Position numbers and translations under genes: made by a program
In this document: in pieces, positions 17,675-26,139 of the stretch
Layout of the letters: each line of letters opens with the position of its first letter
Position numbering within the stretch: position 1 is the stretch's first letter
Source: Anaerolineales bacterium
Lineage (GTDB): Bacteria; Chloroflexota; Anaerolineae; 4572-78; NAK82
NCBI GenBank assembly: GCA_020343875.1
Contig: CP070811.1
Coordinates: forward strand, 2,399,936-2,461,954
DNA: 62,019 bases
Reading direction: 5' to 3'
Notes under the pieces: model-generated
What the model was told of the DNA's origin: nothing
Seen by the model: the letters and a program-made list of their open reading frames with translations, nothing else
Databases searched by the model: none

Positions 17675-19011
17675 CTGTGTTTCAATACAACCGGCTGCAA
17701 ATCGGCCAGCGCCCGGCGCGCGTAGGCCTGATATCGCTCTTTCTTCCGCCGCACCCGCTTCTCCAAGACCGGCATCAGCCCAAAGTTGGCTTTCATAGGC
17801 TGAAAAACCTGGGGGTCGGCATTGGACACGTAGTGCAGCAAGGCCCCCATCATCGTCGTCGGGGGGAAGGCCAACGCCGGCTGGCCCTGTAGGTAAAGGG
17901 CCGCGTTAAGCCCGGCAACCAGTCCCCCCATGGCACTGCCCACATAGCCTTCGGTGCCGGTAATCTGACCAGCAAACCAGATCGGAGGCCGCGAATCAGC
18001 ATCTGGTGTATTCAAACGAAGTGTCGCATCCAGAAGCCTCGGGGTGTTAATGAAGGTATTGCGATGCATCTGTCCATAACGCACGAATTCCGCATTTTCC
18101 AGGCCAGGGATCATACGGAAAACACGCTTTTGTTCCCCCCAGCGCAAACTGGTCTGGAAACCGACCATGTTATATAGGGTAGCCGCCAAGTTGTCCTGGC
18201 GCAATTGCACAACCGCGTACGGCCGCCGACCGTTGCGAGGGTCGGTCAGGCCCACCGGGCGCAACGGGCCAAAAGCAAGCGACTCGTGCCCCCGGGCCGC
18301 CAGCACCTCGACCGGCAGACAGGCTTCGAAGAAGCGTTGGTCCCCCCGCTCGAAGTCGCGCAAGGGAATGATCTCTGCCCCCAGCAGAGCCTCCATAAAA
18401 GCGGTGTACTCCGCCTCCGTCAGCGGGCAATTGATGTAGTCCCCTTCGTCCTGCTCTCCCCGATCATAGCGACTGGCACGGAAAGCGACTTCCATATCGA
18501 TGGATTCAGCCTCCACGATAGGCGCCATAGCGTCAAAAAAGTAAAGCTGATGGTTGCCAGTGAGAGCCACAATCTCCTCAGCCAACGCGTCCGAGGTCAG
18601 CGGGCCAGTAGCAATGATAGTCGGCCCAAGGGGCAAACGCGTCACCTCTTGGCGACACAGCTTAATGTTGGGGTGCCCTTGGATGCGGTGGGTGACCTCC
18701 TGTGCAAAAAACTCTCGATCTACTGCCAGCGCACCACCAGCTGGGACCGCAGCCGCCTCCGCACAAGCGATAATCAGAGAGTCCAACCGCCGCATCTCCT
18801 CCTTCAACAAGCCCAGGGCCCGGTCTATTGAGCGTGCCCCCATCGAGTTGGAACAGACCAGCTCAGCCAGCCGGTCACTGACATGGGCTGGCGTGTCCCG
18901 AACCGGGCGCATCTCGAAGAGTGCTACCCGCACTCCCCGCTCGGCAGCCTGCCAGGCAGCCTCACTGCCAGCCAACCCGCCGCCGATAATCGTCAACTCA
19001 CTATCCATCAT
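17656..19011 (-). CDS. trmFO: tRNA m5U54 methyltransferase, folate/FAD-dependent
   Basis: About 451 residues, using ATG 19011; ATG 19008 is equally good, while the frame extends upstream without conserved sequence. The FAD-binding [19 protein letters not shown] motif is at the N-terminus, followed by LVCSNSMGA with the family cysteine and the C-terminal [14 protein letters not shown] segment. TrmFO makes 5-methyluridine at position 54 of tRNA using methylenetetrahydrofolate and FAD. It is typical of Firmicutes and several deep-branching phyla that lack the AdoMet-dependent TrmA. Confidence 0.95.
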   Translation of the reverse strand: MMDSELTIIGGGLAGSEAAWQAAERGVRVALFEMRPVRDTPAHVSDRLAELVCSNSMGARSIDRALGLLKEEMRRLDSLIIACAEAAAVPAGGALAVDREFFAQEVTHRIQGHPNIKLCRQEVTRLPLGPTIIATGPLTSDALAEEIVALTGNHQLYFFDAMAPIVEAESIDMEVAFRASRYDRGEQDEGDYINCPLTEAEYTAFMEALLGAEIIPLRDFERGDQRFFEACLPVEVLAARGHESLAFGPLRPVGLTDPRNGRRPYAVVQLRQDNLAATLYNMVGFQTSLRWGEQKRVFRMIPGLENAEFVRYGQMHRNTFINTPRLLDATLRLNTPDADSRPPIWFAGQITGTEGYVGSAMGGLVAGLNAALYLQGQPALAFPPTTMMGALLHYVSNADPQVFQPMKANFGLMPVLEKRVRRKKERYQAYARRALADLQPVVLKHRCNTLD

Positions 19012-19089
19012 CCTCAAACCGTTCTTATGTGCAAGTTGATTGGTGTGATAGTACCACGAAGGGAGGAGCGCGTCAAGCAAATATGCAAA

Positions 19090-19117
19090 ATAGGGGCGAA
19101 CGGCTGTTCGCCCCTAT
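19090..19117 (-). terminator. Intrinsic terminator after the rluD-like gene
   Basis: Perfect 12-bp stem (ATAGGGGCGAAC / GTTCGCCCCTAT) with a GGCT loop, 68 nt past the stop of the pseudouridine synthase gene. On the minus strand it is followed by a T-rich TTTTGCATATTTG tract. It separates the lspA-rluD unit from trmFO. Confidence 0.8.
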
Positions 19118-19185
19118 ATCCATTATGGCCACAATTCAACGCTGTGAGGCATTCGGGTGCCGTACCTAACTCGCGGCCTGGATCT

Positions 19186-20142
19186 TCAAACACCCTGAGC
19201 AGGCCCACGTAGCACGGCCAATGCCCCCTCCAAATCAGGAGGCAAGGGTGCCTCCAGCTCCAGCATCCCCTTGTCTCCAGGGCGCTGGAAGGACAGCCGC
19301 CACGCATGCAGAAACTGGCGCTCCAAGCCCATATCGTGTCTCGCTCGCCGGGCACTTCGCTCTCGGCCATACACGCGGTCGCCCGCCACCGGCACGCCCA
19401 GCCAGGCCAGATGTACCCGGATTTGATGTGTGCGCCCCGTCTCGAGAGACACCGCCAGCAAGCTATAGTCGTGCAAGTCCTCCAGCAACCGATAGCGGGT
19501 GCGCGCCAGGCGACCGCCCACCACAACCGCCATGCGCTTCCGCTGTCGCGGGTCACGACCCACCGGGACCTCGATGATGCCCTCCGGGACCGAAGGCCGG
19601 CCGTGGACCAGCGCCAGGTAAGTCTTTCGCACCTGTCGGTTCTTGAATTGCCGCCGCAGATGTTCGAGGGCGGCCTCCGTTTTGGCTACCACCATGAGTC
19701 CCGAAGTGTCCCGATCCAAACGATGCACAATACCTGGCCGTGCCGCATCGCCAGCCGCCAGATTAGGGTAGCGAGCCAGCAAGGCATTCACCAGCGTTCC
19801 CTCGGGATGCCCGTGGGCCGGATGAACAACCATCCCCGCCGGCTTGTTCACCACCAGCAGGTCCTCATCCTCGTAGACTACATCCAGGGGCATGGGCTGA
19901 GCAAGGACATCATCGGGTACAGCGTGTGGTATGTGAACCACCACTTGCATACCCGCTTTCACCAGGGTACCCGCCTTGACCGTCTTCCCATCCAGAGTAA
20001 TCAGGCCCTCGCGTATCAGGCGTTGGGCTTGCGAACGCGACACATCAGGCAACGTACGTGTCAGATAACGGTCCAGGCGCTGACCGGTCTCGTCCACTTG
20101 CAGGTGAACAACCTGTTCCTTCTCGCTCAATCCGATCTCCAT
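19186..20142 (-). CDS. rluD: 23S rRNA pseudouridine synthase, RluD type
   Basis: 318 residues. An N-terminal S4 RNA-binding domain (about 15-75, RLDRYLTRTL, SRSQAQRLIREG) is followed by the RluA/RluD catalytic domain with the signature HRLDRDTSGLMVVAKT, whose second Asp is the nucleophile, and VNKPAGMVVHP. RluD isomerises uridines in helix 69 of 23S rRNA; close paralogues modify other sites, so the symbol is by similarity. It follows lspA and a small ORF on the same strand, a pairing (lspA then rluD) common in bacteria. Confidence 0.9.
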   Translation of the reverse strand: MEIGLSEKEQVVHLQVDETGQRLDRYLTRTLPDVSRSQAQRLIREGLITLDGKTVKAGTLVKAGMQVVVHIPHAVPDDVLAQPMPLDVVYEDEDLLVVNKPAGMVVHPAHGHPEGTLVNALLARYPNLAAGDAARPGIVHRLDRDTSGLMVVAKTEAALEHLRRQFKNRQVRKTYLALVHGRPSVPEGIIEVPVGRDPRQRKRMAVVVGGRLARTRYRLLEDLHDYSLLAVSLETGRTHQIRVHLAWLGVPVAGDRVYGRERSARRARHDMGLERQFLHAWRLSFQRPGDKGMLELEAPLPPDLEGALAVLRGPAQGV

Positions 20143-20218
20143 CCTTCATCACACGCTAGGTACTAAAAAACGTTCGAAGGTCGCTTCCTCGAACGCTTGG
20201 GGGCATGTTAGGCACTGG

Positions 20219-20539
20219 CTAAGCCTTCTTGCGGCGAGTCGCTTGCTCTGCGCGTTGGAGGGCAAAGGCAGCTGCGCTGGAGGGGCCCCCTCCATTGCGA
20301 TACACCTCCTGTCGCTGCCGCAAATGACGAACCATCAGCCCTCCCCATAGCGAGCGTCCTACTCTCGTCAGGCGGGCCTTGCTCCCCTGCCGGAACAAGT
20401 AGGATCGCAACCAACGGCCCAAGGCAGCTGTCTCCTGGCGATAGGCATTCAGTCGAGCCTGCCCGTGACGAGCCACCTCAACTACACGCTGAATGGTATT
20501 GCGAGCCTTTTGGCGCCTTTGCAACCCGGAATCGTTCAC
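20219..20539 (-). CDS. Small basic protein of unknown function between lspA and rluD
   Basis: 106 residues, very rich in Arg, Gln and Ala (QRRQKARNTIQRVVEVARHG at the N-terminus, ATRRKKA at the C-terminus) and predicted mostly helical. The GTG start overlaps the lspA stop as GTGA, with GAGGGG upstream, so translation is probably coupled. I recognise no family. The charge suggests nucleic-acid or ribosome binding, but this is a guess from composition. Confidence 0.65.
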   Translation of the reverse strand: MNDSGLQRRQKARNTIQRVVEVARHGQARLNAYRQETAALGRWLRSYLFRQGSKARLTRVGRSLWGGLMVRHLRQRQEVYRNGGGPSSAAAFALQRAEQATRRKKA

Positions 20540-21078
20540 AAGTTCCCCTCGTCGTCGGCTGGCGCCAGCGCCAAATCATGATGGGCCACATAGTCTTCGC
20601 GCCACAGGCTATAGGCCAGGACAATCACGCCTGTCACAATCGAAACATCGGCCACATTGAAAATCGGCCAAAAACCGATGTCAACAAAGTCAACCACGTG
20701 CCCATAGCGAATACGGTCAAGCAAATTACCAATGGCCCCCCCCAATTGCAGCCCCAGGCTCACCCGGACCAGCCACTGTTCGGTGGGCAGATACCGGTAG
20801 TAGAACACGATAGCCAACGCCACGCCAACGGCAACCAGGATAAAGAAGTTGCCCTGGTTGGGAAACATACCAAAGGCAGCCCCACTGTTGGTAATGTGGG
20901 TAATGCGAAAGACGCGCCACAGGCCCGGCAGTGGACTCCACCACCCGCCCTCAGGCAGCGTAGCCGACACCCACACTTTGGTCAACTGATCCAGAACCAA
21001 AACCAAAATGGCCACCCCTACCAGAATCAAGAAGGAAAATGGCCACCTGGAAGAAGATAATCTCTCAGATCTTAACAA
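20536..21078 (-). CDS. lspA: Lipoprotein signal peptidase (SPase II)
   Basis: 180 residues with four membrane helices. The family boxes are present: LDQLTKVWV (first Asp region), NSGAAFGMF, GAIGNLLDRIRYGHVVDF and FNVADVSI, the last two holding the catalytic aspartates. It cleaves prolipoproteins before the lipid-modified Cys, and at least two candidate substrates are encoded in this window (5143 and 58698). The start is a TTG at 21078, preceded by GAAGGTGAG. No ATG or GTG fits before the first helix except codons that would truncate it. Confidence 0.95.
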   Translation of the reverse strand: MLRSERLSSSRWPFSFLILVGVAILVLVLDQLTKVWVSATLPEGGWWSPLPGLWRVFRITHITNSGAAFGMFPNQGNFFILVAVGVALAIVFYYRYLPTEQWLVRVSLGLQLGGAIGNLLDRIRYGHVVDFVDIGFWPIFNVADVSIVTGVIVLAYSLWREDYVAHHDLALAPADDEGNL

Positions 21079-21305
21079 AATATTCTCACCTTCTCAAACA
21101 GGTTGTCACTCTTTACGACGCAGCCTGCAAACTGGCCAACACCCCATCCACTTCTTCGGCCCGCCTGCACGCTGGCATCGACGCTCTTGCCCTCTTAAAT
21201 CGGACCAAAGCAGAAGGGCCAGACCGGGTCCTCCTTCAAGACCCAGATGAGATACGACCGAATGGCGTTTCTCAAGGTGCAGATCGGTGGCGCCTGGCAC
21301 TCTGT

Positions 21306-21647
21306 TCAAGCTTGCTCTGCGCGTTGCTGGCAGTCCAGACACAGCGTAGCATAAGGCAGTGCTTTGAGCCGCGCAGGGTCAATAGGCTCCCTGCATCGCT
21401 CGCAAATACCGTACGTGTCTGCCTCAAAGCGCGCCAGGGCGGTTTCCACCTGCGCCAACACCCGCTCCGAGTTTTGCAGCAGACTCAATTCCTTGGCCTG
21501 CTCAAAGGCATCGGTAGCGTCATCAGCCTGGTGATTGCCATACCCCAGGTTATCGCGCCCAGTAATGCGGAATTGTTTGATCTCCTCTTGCAGCCGGGTT
21601 CGCTGGGCTTCTAGCTGCTGCTTGAGCACTCCATAAGAGACTTCCAT
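21306..21647 (-). CDS. DksA/TraR-family C4 zinc-finger protein
   Basis: 113 residues. A long N-terminal helical hairpin (about 1-75) leads to a zinc finger CERCREPIDPARLKALPYAT with a second CLDC pair, the dksA/traR signature. Members insert a coiled coil into the RNA polymerase secondary channel; shorter ones like this (compare YocK/YteA) are of uncertain role. GGAGAGGAC precedes the start. The strong promoter at 21700-21728 drives it. Downstream on the same strand lies a 227-nt gap with no obvious gene, then lspA. Confidence 0.88.
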   Translation of the reverse strand: MEVSYGVLKQQLEAQRTRLQEEIKQFRITGRDNLGYGNHQADDATDAFEQAKELSLLQNSERVLAQVETALARFEADTYGICERCREPIDPARLKALPYATLCLDCQQRAEQA

Positions 21648-21699
21648 CGTCCTCTCCTCTGCTACGAAGAGGTAACTTCACCGTTATTCAATGTGCCTG

Positions 21700-21728
21700 A
21701 TTTTACCCCAGCGCCGGACAATTGGCAA
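21700..21728 (-). promoter_or_regulatory. Promoter of the DksA/TraR-like gene
   Basis: Minus strand: TTGCCA (21728-21723), 17-nt spacer, TAAAAT (21705-21700), about 53 nt before the start codon. Same -35 box as the S1-gene promoter. Confidence 0.65.
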
Positions 21729-21858
21729 GCCAGAACTTCCCATAAAACCCCTCTCGAAGCTTAAAACTTTCAGCAATATGCCTCAAAAACCCAGCCTGGC
21801 CCCGCTTAGGCAGTGGCAACCCTGCGCTTTATGCGCCAACTTTACAATTATTAGGGAC

Positions 21859-21887
21859 TTGACATCCCACTCAGTTTATAGTATTAT
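21859..21887 (+). promoter_or_regulatory. Consensus sigma-70 promoter upstream of the recombinase-like gene
   Basis: TTGACA (21859-21864), 17-nt spacer, TATTAT (21882-21887). The nearest plus-strand gene starts 387 nt downstream at 22274; the interval holds no convincing ORF, so either a long leader or a small RNA begins here. Confidence 0.6.
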
Positions 21888-22104
21888 TGAGTTGCACAGT
21901 TTATCCTCGCCGGATTTCCTTTAACACTCTCTACTTTTCCAACTTCACTTCCGCCGCTTCCCTGCATCTTCGTCACTGCGTCGCGCTACGCTGCCCTACT
22001 GAAGCGGCAGAAGACAATATCGTATCTTCACTAGCTGCCACAGGTGCCCGGATCTGGCCTTCGGCTATTCTTTGGCATGGGCTAGGCTTGCTAGTCTATG
22101 CACC

Positions 22105-22133
22105 TTGACTCAGATTCGGTTACATGGTAGAAT
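22105..22133 (+). promoter_or_regulatory. Second promoter of the recombinase-like gene
   Basis: TTGACT (22105-22110), 17-nt spacer, TAGAAT (22128-22133). Predicted +1 is near 22140, inside the palindrome at 22138-22154. Confidence 0.6.
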
Positions 22134-22137
22134 AACC

Positions 22138-22154
22138 TTGACAACTTATGTCAA
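22138..22154. promoter_or_regulatory. TTGACA-N5-TGTCAA palindrome at the transcription start
   Basis: Perfect 6+6 inverted repeat exactly over the predicted start site of the promoter at 22105. The location is that of a classic repressor operator. The regulator is unknown. Confidence 0.45.
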
Positions 22155-22273
22155 ACTACACCCCGGCCTGGCCTGGACCTAGGGCAAAGGTGCAGGTTAG
22201 AGTTGGGCGCACAGGTGATTGCAAACAAGAAAGGCCAAAGTGACATGGTAGTACCCAAAAAGGAGGTGACCGG

Positions 22274-23233
22274 GTGAGAGCACGAGTCGAACAGTTGCCC
22301 CTCTTTCCCCAAAAAGGAGCACGCGGTGAAAGGGGACCAGTTGTGGCCGAGGTCAGAGCCGTCAACGGGGCGTCTTCGCTCGGCGCCGCCATCGGTGCTT
22401 TCCACGATCACATGCTGCGCCAGGGATTCTCGGAAAACACAATCAAAGCTTTCCTGGCTGATTTGCGGCTGCTGGGCAGACATAGTGGCCTCAACGTGTC
22501 CATCAGTGAGTTCGGCAACCGGGAATTGAACGACTTCCTGACTTGGATGCTCCACTACCGCGGCGTTCCGTGCAGCCCTAAAACATATGCAAGGCGGGTT
22601 ACCACCCTCAAAGTCTTCTTCAGTTGGCTCAGGGAGACCAATCTGTTGGCTCGAGACCCAGCCGCTCCCATCCTGCACAACCGGGTTGTCACCCCAATGC
22701 CCCAGATCCTGCACGATGATCAGATACAGCAACTACTGTCCACCACCCGGGAGTTGATGACCGGTGAACATCCCGACGCGCGCCCCCATGTTCTGGTCAG
22801 CCTCTTGCTGCAAACCGGCATCAAAAAAGGCGAATGTATGGGGATTGCCCTCAGCGATATAGACCGCTCAAACCCAGTAGCACCTATCCTCTATATTCGC
22901 TACAAGAATCCCCGCATGCATCACAAAGAGCGCAAACTAGCTCTTTCGCCGGACCTGATACCGCCGCTGGATCGTTACCTGGCGGCCCATCAGCCCCGCC
23001 AGAACCTGTTTGAATGCACTGCCCGCAACCTGGAATATGTTTTGCATGACACAGCCCTACTGGCTGGCCTGAAAGATGGGGTCTCTTTTGAGATGTTGCG
23101 GTGGACCTGCGCGGTGCGAGATTTTCGAGAGGGGATGGACCAGAACCGCCTGCGCAAGAAATTGGGACTGTCCAAGGTCACCTGGTACGAAACGGCAGAG
23201 AAGCTCAAAAAGCTGGCTGAGCCAGCTCTTTAG
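22274..23233 (+). CDS. Tyrosine-recombinase-like protein with degraded active site
   Basis: 319 residues, GTG start behind an exceptional AGGAGGTGA site. The N-terminal SAM-like core-binding domain (about 40-135; YARRVTTLKVFFSWLRETN) and C-terminal catalytic fold match XerC/XerD-type integrases. The catalytic set is largely missing: box I TGLRxSEL reads TGIKKGEC (Arg to K184), box II HxLRHT reads FEMLRWT (His to E273; R276 kept), and LGH reads LGL (L299). The only nearby Tyr (Y305) is three residues too early. It may be a DNA-binding relative that no longer recombines, or use a rearranged active site. A 10-codon ORF (22245-22277) overlaps its start as GTGA. No attachment site or cargo is seen. 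Confidence 0.75.
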   Translation: MRARVEQLPLFPQKGARGERGPVVAEVRAVNGASSLGAAIGAFHDHMLRQGFSENTIKAFLADLRLLGRHSGLNVSISEFGNRELNDFLTWMLHYRGVPCSPKTYARRVTTLKVFFSWLRETNLLARDPAAPILHNRVVTPMPQILHDDQIQQLLSTTRELMTGEHPDARPHVLVSLLLQTGIKKGECMGIALSDIDRSNPVAPILYIRYKNPRMHHKERKLALSPDLIPPLDRYLAAHQPRQNLFECTARNLEYVLHDTALLAGLKDGVSFEMLRWTCAVRDFREGMDQNRLRKKLGLSKVTWYETAEKLKKLAEPAL

Positions 23234-23256
23234 TGAAGATTGAGGTCAGGTTGGCC

Positions 23257-24579
23257 TCACTGTGCCACCGGCAAAATGATACGGAATATGGCCTGATAGG
23301 CCTCGTTTATCCCAGCATACCCGCCATCCCAGCCGCCCATGGCATAGATTTGGGTACCTGAGGCCGCCACGCCCAGGTTTCGCCACTCGCCCAGCACCGG
23401 AGACTCGAAGGGACTCCAGGTATCGCTTGCAGGGTCATAGCGCTCGTTGGTAGCCAGATAGTTTTCCCAGCCGCCGCCGATAGCGTACACCTTATTACTG
23501 ACCACGGCCACGCCCAGCCCACCACGCCCTACGCTCATCGACGCCCGCTCTGCCCAGGTATCACTGGCAACATCATACACATAGGTGCTGGCAAACTCCT
23601 GAACGCCATCGTAGCCGCCCACCACATAAATCATACCCTCAACGGCAGCAGCGGCTGCGAAAGCTCTGCCGGCAGGCATCGGCCCTCGTTCCGTCCAGAC
23701 ATCGTCGTCTGGATCATAGGCCAATACATGGTCAAGAAACAATTGCCCATCCCAACCGCCCAAGAGAAAGACTCTCTCGTCGACCGTCGCCAAAGCGTAG
23801 GCGCATACAGGGGTGGGCAGCGAAGCTACCTGCGTCCAGCTATCATCCTCTGGGCTGTAGGCCTCTACCTGGTCAGTCACGCCAGTCAGGCCAACACAGC
23901 CGCCGGGTACGTAGATGCGCTCTCCCACCACCCCCGCTCCGATGTTAGAGACAGGCGTGGGTTTAGAGGTGCCGGTGGACCAGCTGTCTGTATCGGCCGA
24001 GTAGATCTCCACCAGGCCAGTCACACCGGCTTCCCGGTCGCCCCCGATGGCAATCAGCTGGTCATTGTAGGCCGCCAGCGCCAGGCGCGTGCGAGGTGTG
24101 GGCAAGTCAGAAAGATGTGTCCAGCGTGATGTCTCAGCACGGAGCGCCGCTGAACCTGCCGCAGGCTGGTCGGAGATGGGATTGGCGCGTGCAACGGACC
24201 GATCTTCCCGTCGCAGGGCAGGCAGGAGCAAGAGTGCCAGCGCCAGTAACACAGCCGCCAAAGCGTAAAGGCGCTGCCACCAGACAAGTGGCTTGAGAAG
24301 TGTGGCAGGAACAGCAGGCGCCGCCTCAGCCCCTTCAAGCAGCTCAGCTTCTGCAAGCTCTACACCATCTACGACCAGCCAGCCTTGCCGGATCGCGTAG
24401 AGTGTAGCCTCGGTACGAGATTGAACGCCCAATTTCTCGAAGATGTTGCGCATGTGAACCTTGACGGTGTTGACACTGATAACCAGCTGGCGCGCAATCT
24501 CTTGATTGGTGGCTCCTGTGGCAACCAATTGCAGAACTTCAATCTCACGTTCGCTGATGGGCACATCGGCGTCGGTCAT
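23257..24579 (-). CDS. LuxR-type HTH, transmembrane helix and kelch beta-propeller
   Basis: 440 residues in three parts. Residues about 5-65 are a GerE/LuxR helix-turn-helix (ISEREIEVLQLVATG, NQEIARQLVISVNTVKVH). A hydrophobic helix (about 100-122, LYALAAVLLALALLLLPAL) is followed by about 300 residues with six kelch-type blades (repeated GG doublets with Y/W spacing, as in IYVVGGYDG, VYAIGGGWE, IYAMGGWDG). This predicts a one-component membrane regulator: DNA-binding domain inside, propeller outside. GAGGAG lies 12 nt from the start. The convergent recombinase-like gene ends 23 nt away. Targets and ligand unknown. Confidence 0.88.
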   Translation of the reverse strand: MTDADVPISEREIEVLQLVATGATNQEIARQLVISVNTVKVHMRNIFEKLGVQSRTEATLYAIRQGWLVVDGVELAEAELLEGAEAAPAVPATLLKPLVWWQRLYALAAVLLALALLLLPALRREDRSVARANPISDQPAAGSAALRAETSRWTHLSDLPTPRTRLALAAYNDQLIAIGGDREAGVTGLVEIYSADTDSWSTGTSKPTPVSNIGAGVVGERIYVPGGCVGLTGVTDQVEAYSPEDDSWTQVASLPTPVCAYALATVDERVFLLGGWDGQLFLDHVLAYDPDDDVWTERGPMPAGRAFAAAAAVEGMIYVVGGYDGVQEFASTYVYDVASDTWAERASMSVGRGGLGVAVVSNKVYAIGGGWENYLATNERYDPASDTWSPFESPVLGEWRNLGVAASGTQIYAMGGWDGGYAGINEAYQAIFRIILPVAQ

Positions 24580-24665
24580 TCGAAGAAGCTTCTCCTCTTT
24601 AGAGTGGGTATGCCCGCAACACTAACATTATGGCATGCAAGCGCGCAATTGGCAATAGGAATCAC

Positions 24666-24684
24666 ATCTTAATCTGATTAAGAT
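24666..24684. promoter_or_regulatory. 19-nt perfect palindrome between divergent genes
   Basis: ATCTTAATC-T-GATTAAGAT, AT-rich in a GC-rich genome, between the LuxR-kelch gene (-) and the dGTPase-like gene (+). The dyad symmetry suits an operator for a dimeric regulator, possibly the LuxR-type protein itself. Confidence 0.45.
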
Positions 24685-24822
24685 CTCGTGGAGGGTGCCC
24701 TGTATGCCTGCCAACGTGCCGTCCCACCCAAACCACCTGAAGTGTGGCGTCCCCGGCCGAGCAGCATAGGTTGTTACCCCAACCTGTCCGGGAAGGTCTT
24801 GATAATCCGCGGAGGTGACCCC

Positions 24823-25977
24823 ATGATTTTGTGGCGAGAAGAACTTGAGCAGCAAGAAATGGACCGACTGGCCCCATATGCCATGAAAAGTCGCGACACG
24901 CGCGGCCGAGATTACCCCGAACAGAAACACCCCTACCGAACTGCTTACCAACGTGATCGGGACCGCATCATACATACCACCGCCTTCAGGCGGCTGGAGT
25001 ACAAGACCCAGGTCTTCATCATTACCGAAGGCGACTACTATCGCACACGCCTCACCCATACCATCGAAGTCGCCCAAATCGGGCGAACCATTGCCCGCGC
25101 CCTGCGTGCCAACGAGGAACTGACCGAAGCAATTTGCCTGGCTCATGACCTGGGGCATGGGCCCTTCGGGCACAGCGGCGAGCAAGCCCTTAATGAGCTG
25201 ATGGTAGATCACGGTGGTTTTGACCACAACCACCAGAGTCTGCGCATTGTGGAGAAGCTGGAACATCGATTCCCCGATTTCTTCGGTCTAAACCTGTCTT
25301 GGGAAGTACGTGAGGGAATCATGAAACACGAATCTGAATACGACCGGGGCCTGGCCTTTGCGTTTGATCCAGACAAGCGAGGTGCTCTGGAATGCCAGAT
25401 CGTGAACGCCGCCGATGAAATCGCCTACAGCACTGCTGATCTGGACGACGGCTTGCGCTCAGGGATGATTACGTGTGACCAGTTGGGCCAGGTGACCCTC
25501 TGGCGAGAGGTATTGGCGGAACTGGACATCGATGCCAGTCGCAGCTTCTCCGAAATGGACCGCCACCGAGTCATCCGGCGCCTGGTAGGCAAAGAAGTGA
25601 CAGACCTGGTACATGCAACCCACAACCTGTTGGAGGCCAGTAACGCCCAGTCAGTGGACGACATTCGTGGCCTGCCTTCCAACGTGGTAACCTACTCCGA
25701 GACAATGCAGGCTCAGAACCGCGAACTCAAGGATTTCCTCTATCAGAATCTGTACCGACACTGGCGCGTGATGCGTATGGCTAGCAAGGCCCATCGTTTT
25801 CTAACCCAGCTCTTTCAACTGTACACCGCACAACCAGCCCTCCTCCCCGCACGAACCCAGACCCATCTCAAAGACGAAACGATCCACCGCCTAGTGTGTG
25901 ACTACATCGCCGGCATGACCGATCGATATGCCCTGCAGGAGTATCAAAAGCTGTTCGATCCGATGGAGAATGTGTAA
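24823..25977 (+). CDS. dgt: dGTP triphosphohydrolase-like HD-domain protein
   Basis: 384 residues from ATG 24823, chosen because GGAGGTGA lies 4-5 nt upstream; the frame extends earlier without conserved residues. HD-superfamily metal ligands are clear: the RTRLTHTIEVAQIGRTIARA helix (first His), then LAHDLGHGPFGHSGE (His-Asp), and a distal Asp in NAADEIAYSTAD. The N-terminal YRTAYQRDRDRIIHTTAFRRL is typical of the deoxyguanosinetriphosphate triphosphohydrolase-like proteins that trim dNTP pools. Nucleotide specificity is not readable. Confidence 0.9.
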   Translation: MILWREELEQQEMDRLAPYAMKSRDTRGRDYPEQKHPYRTAYQRDRDRIIHTTAFRRLEYKTQVFIITEGDYYRTRLTHTIEVAQIGRTIARALRANEELTEAICLAHDLGHGPFGHSGEQALNELMVDHGGFDHNHQSLRIVEKLEHRFPDFFGLNLSWEVREGIMKHESEYDRGLAFAFDPDKRGALECQIVNAADEIAYSTADLDDGLRSGMITCDQLGQVTLWREVLAELDIDASRSFSEMDRHRVIRRLVGKEVTDLVHATHNLLEASNAQSVDDIRGLPSNVVTYSETMQAQNRELKDFLYQNLYRHWRVMRMASKAHRFLTQLFQLYTAQPALLPARTQTHLKDETIHRLVCDYIAGMTDRYALQEYQKLFDPMENV

Positions 25978-26073
25978 TCGCCGAGGATGATTCAACATGC
26001 GTGCCCAACATACGCCCAGGATAGTTTCACGGTTTCGCATCGCTGGATTGAGCCACCGGCGAAGCCCAGCTAC

Positions 26074-26115
26074 GCGAAGGCCCGCAACCGCTTCGTAGCG
26101 GTTGCGGGCCTTCGC
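26074..26115. terminator. 19-bp perfect stem-loop between convergent genes
   Basis: Arms 26074-26092 and 26097-26115 are perfectly complementary (19 bp, GC-rich) around a TCGT tetraloop. The element lies between the stops of dgt (+) and the two-TM protein (-). It could serve as a bidirectional terminator, though without U-tracts, or be a palindromic repeat element. Confidence 0.55.
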
Positions 26116-26139
26116 TCGCATCCGAAAACTTCGAACCTG

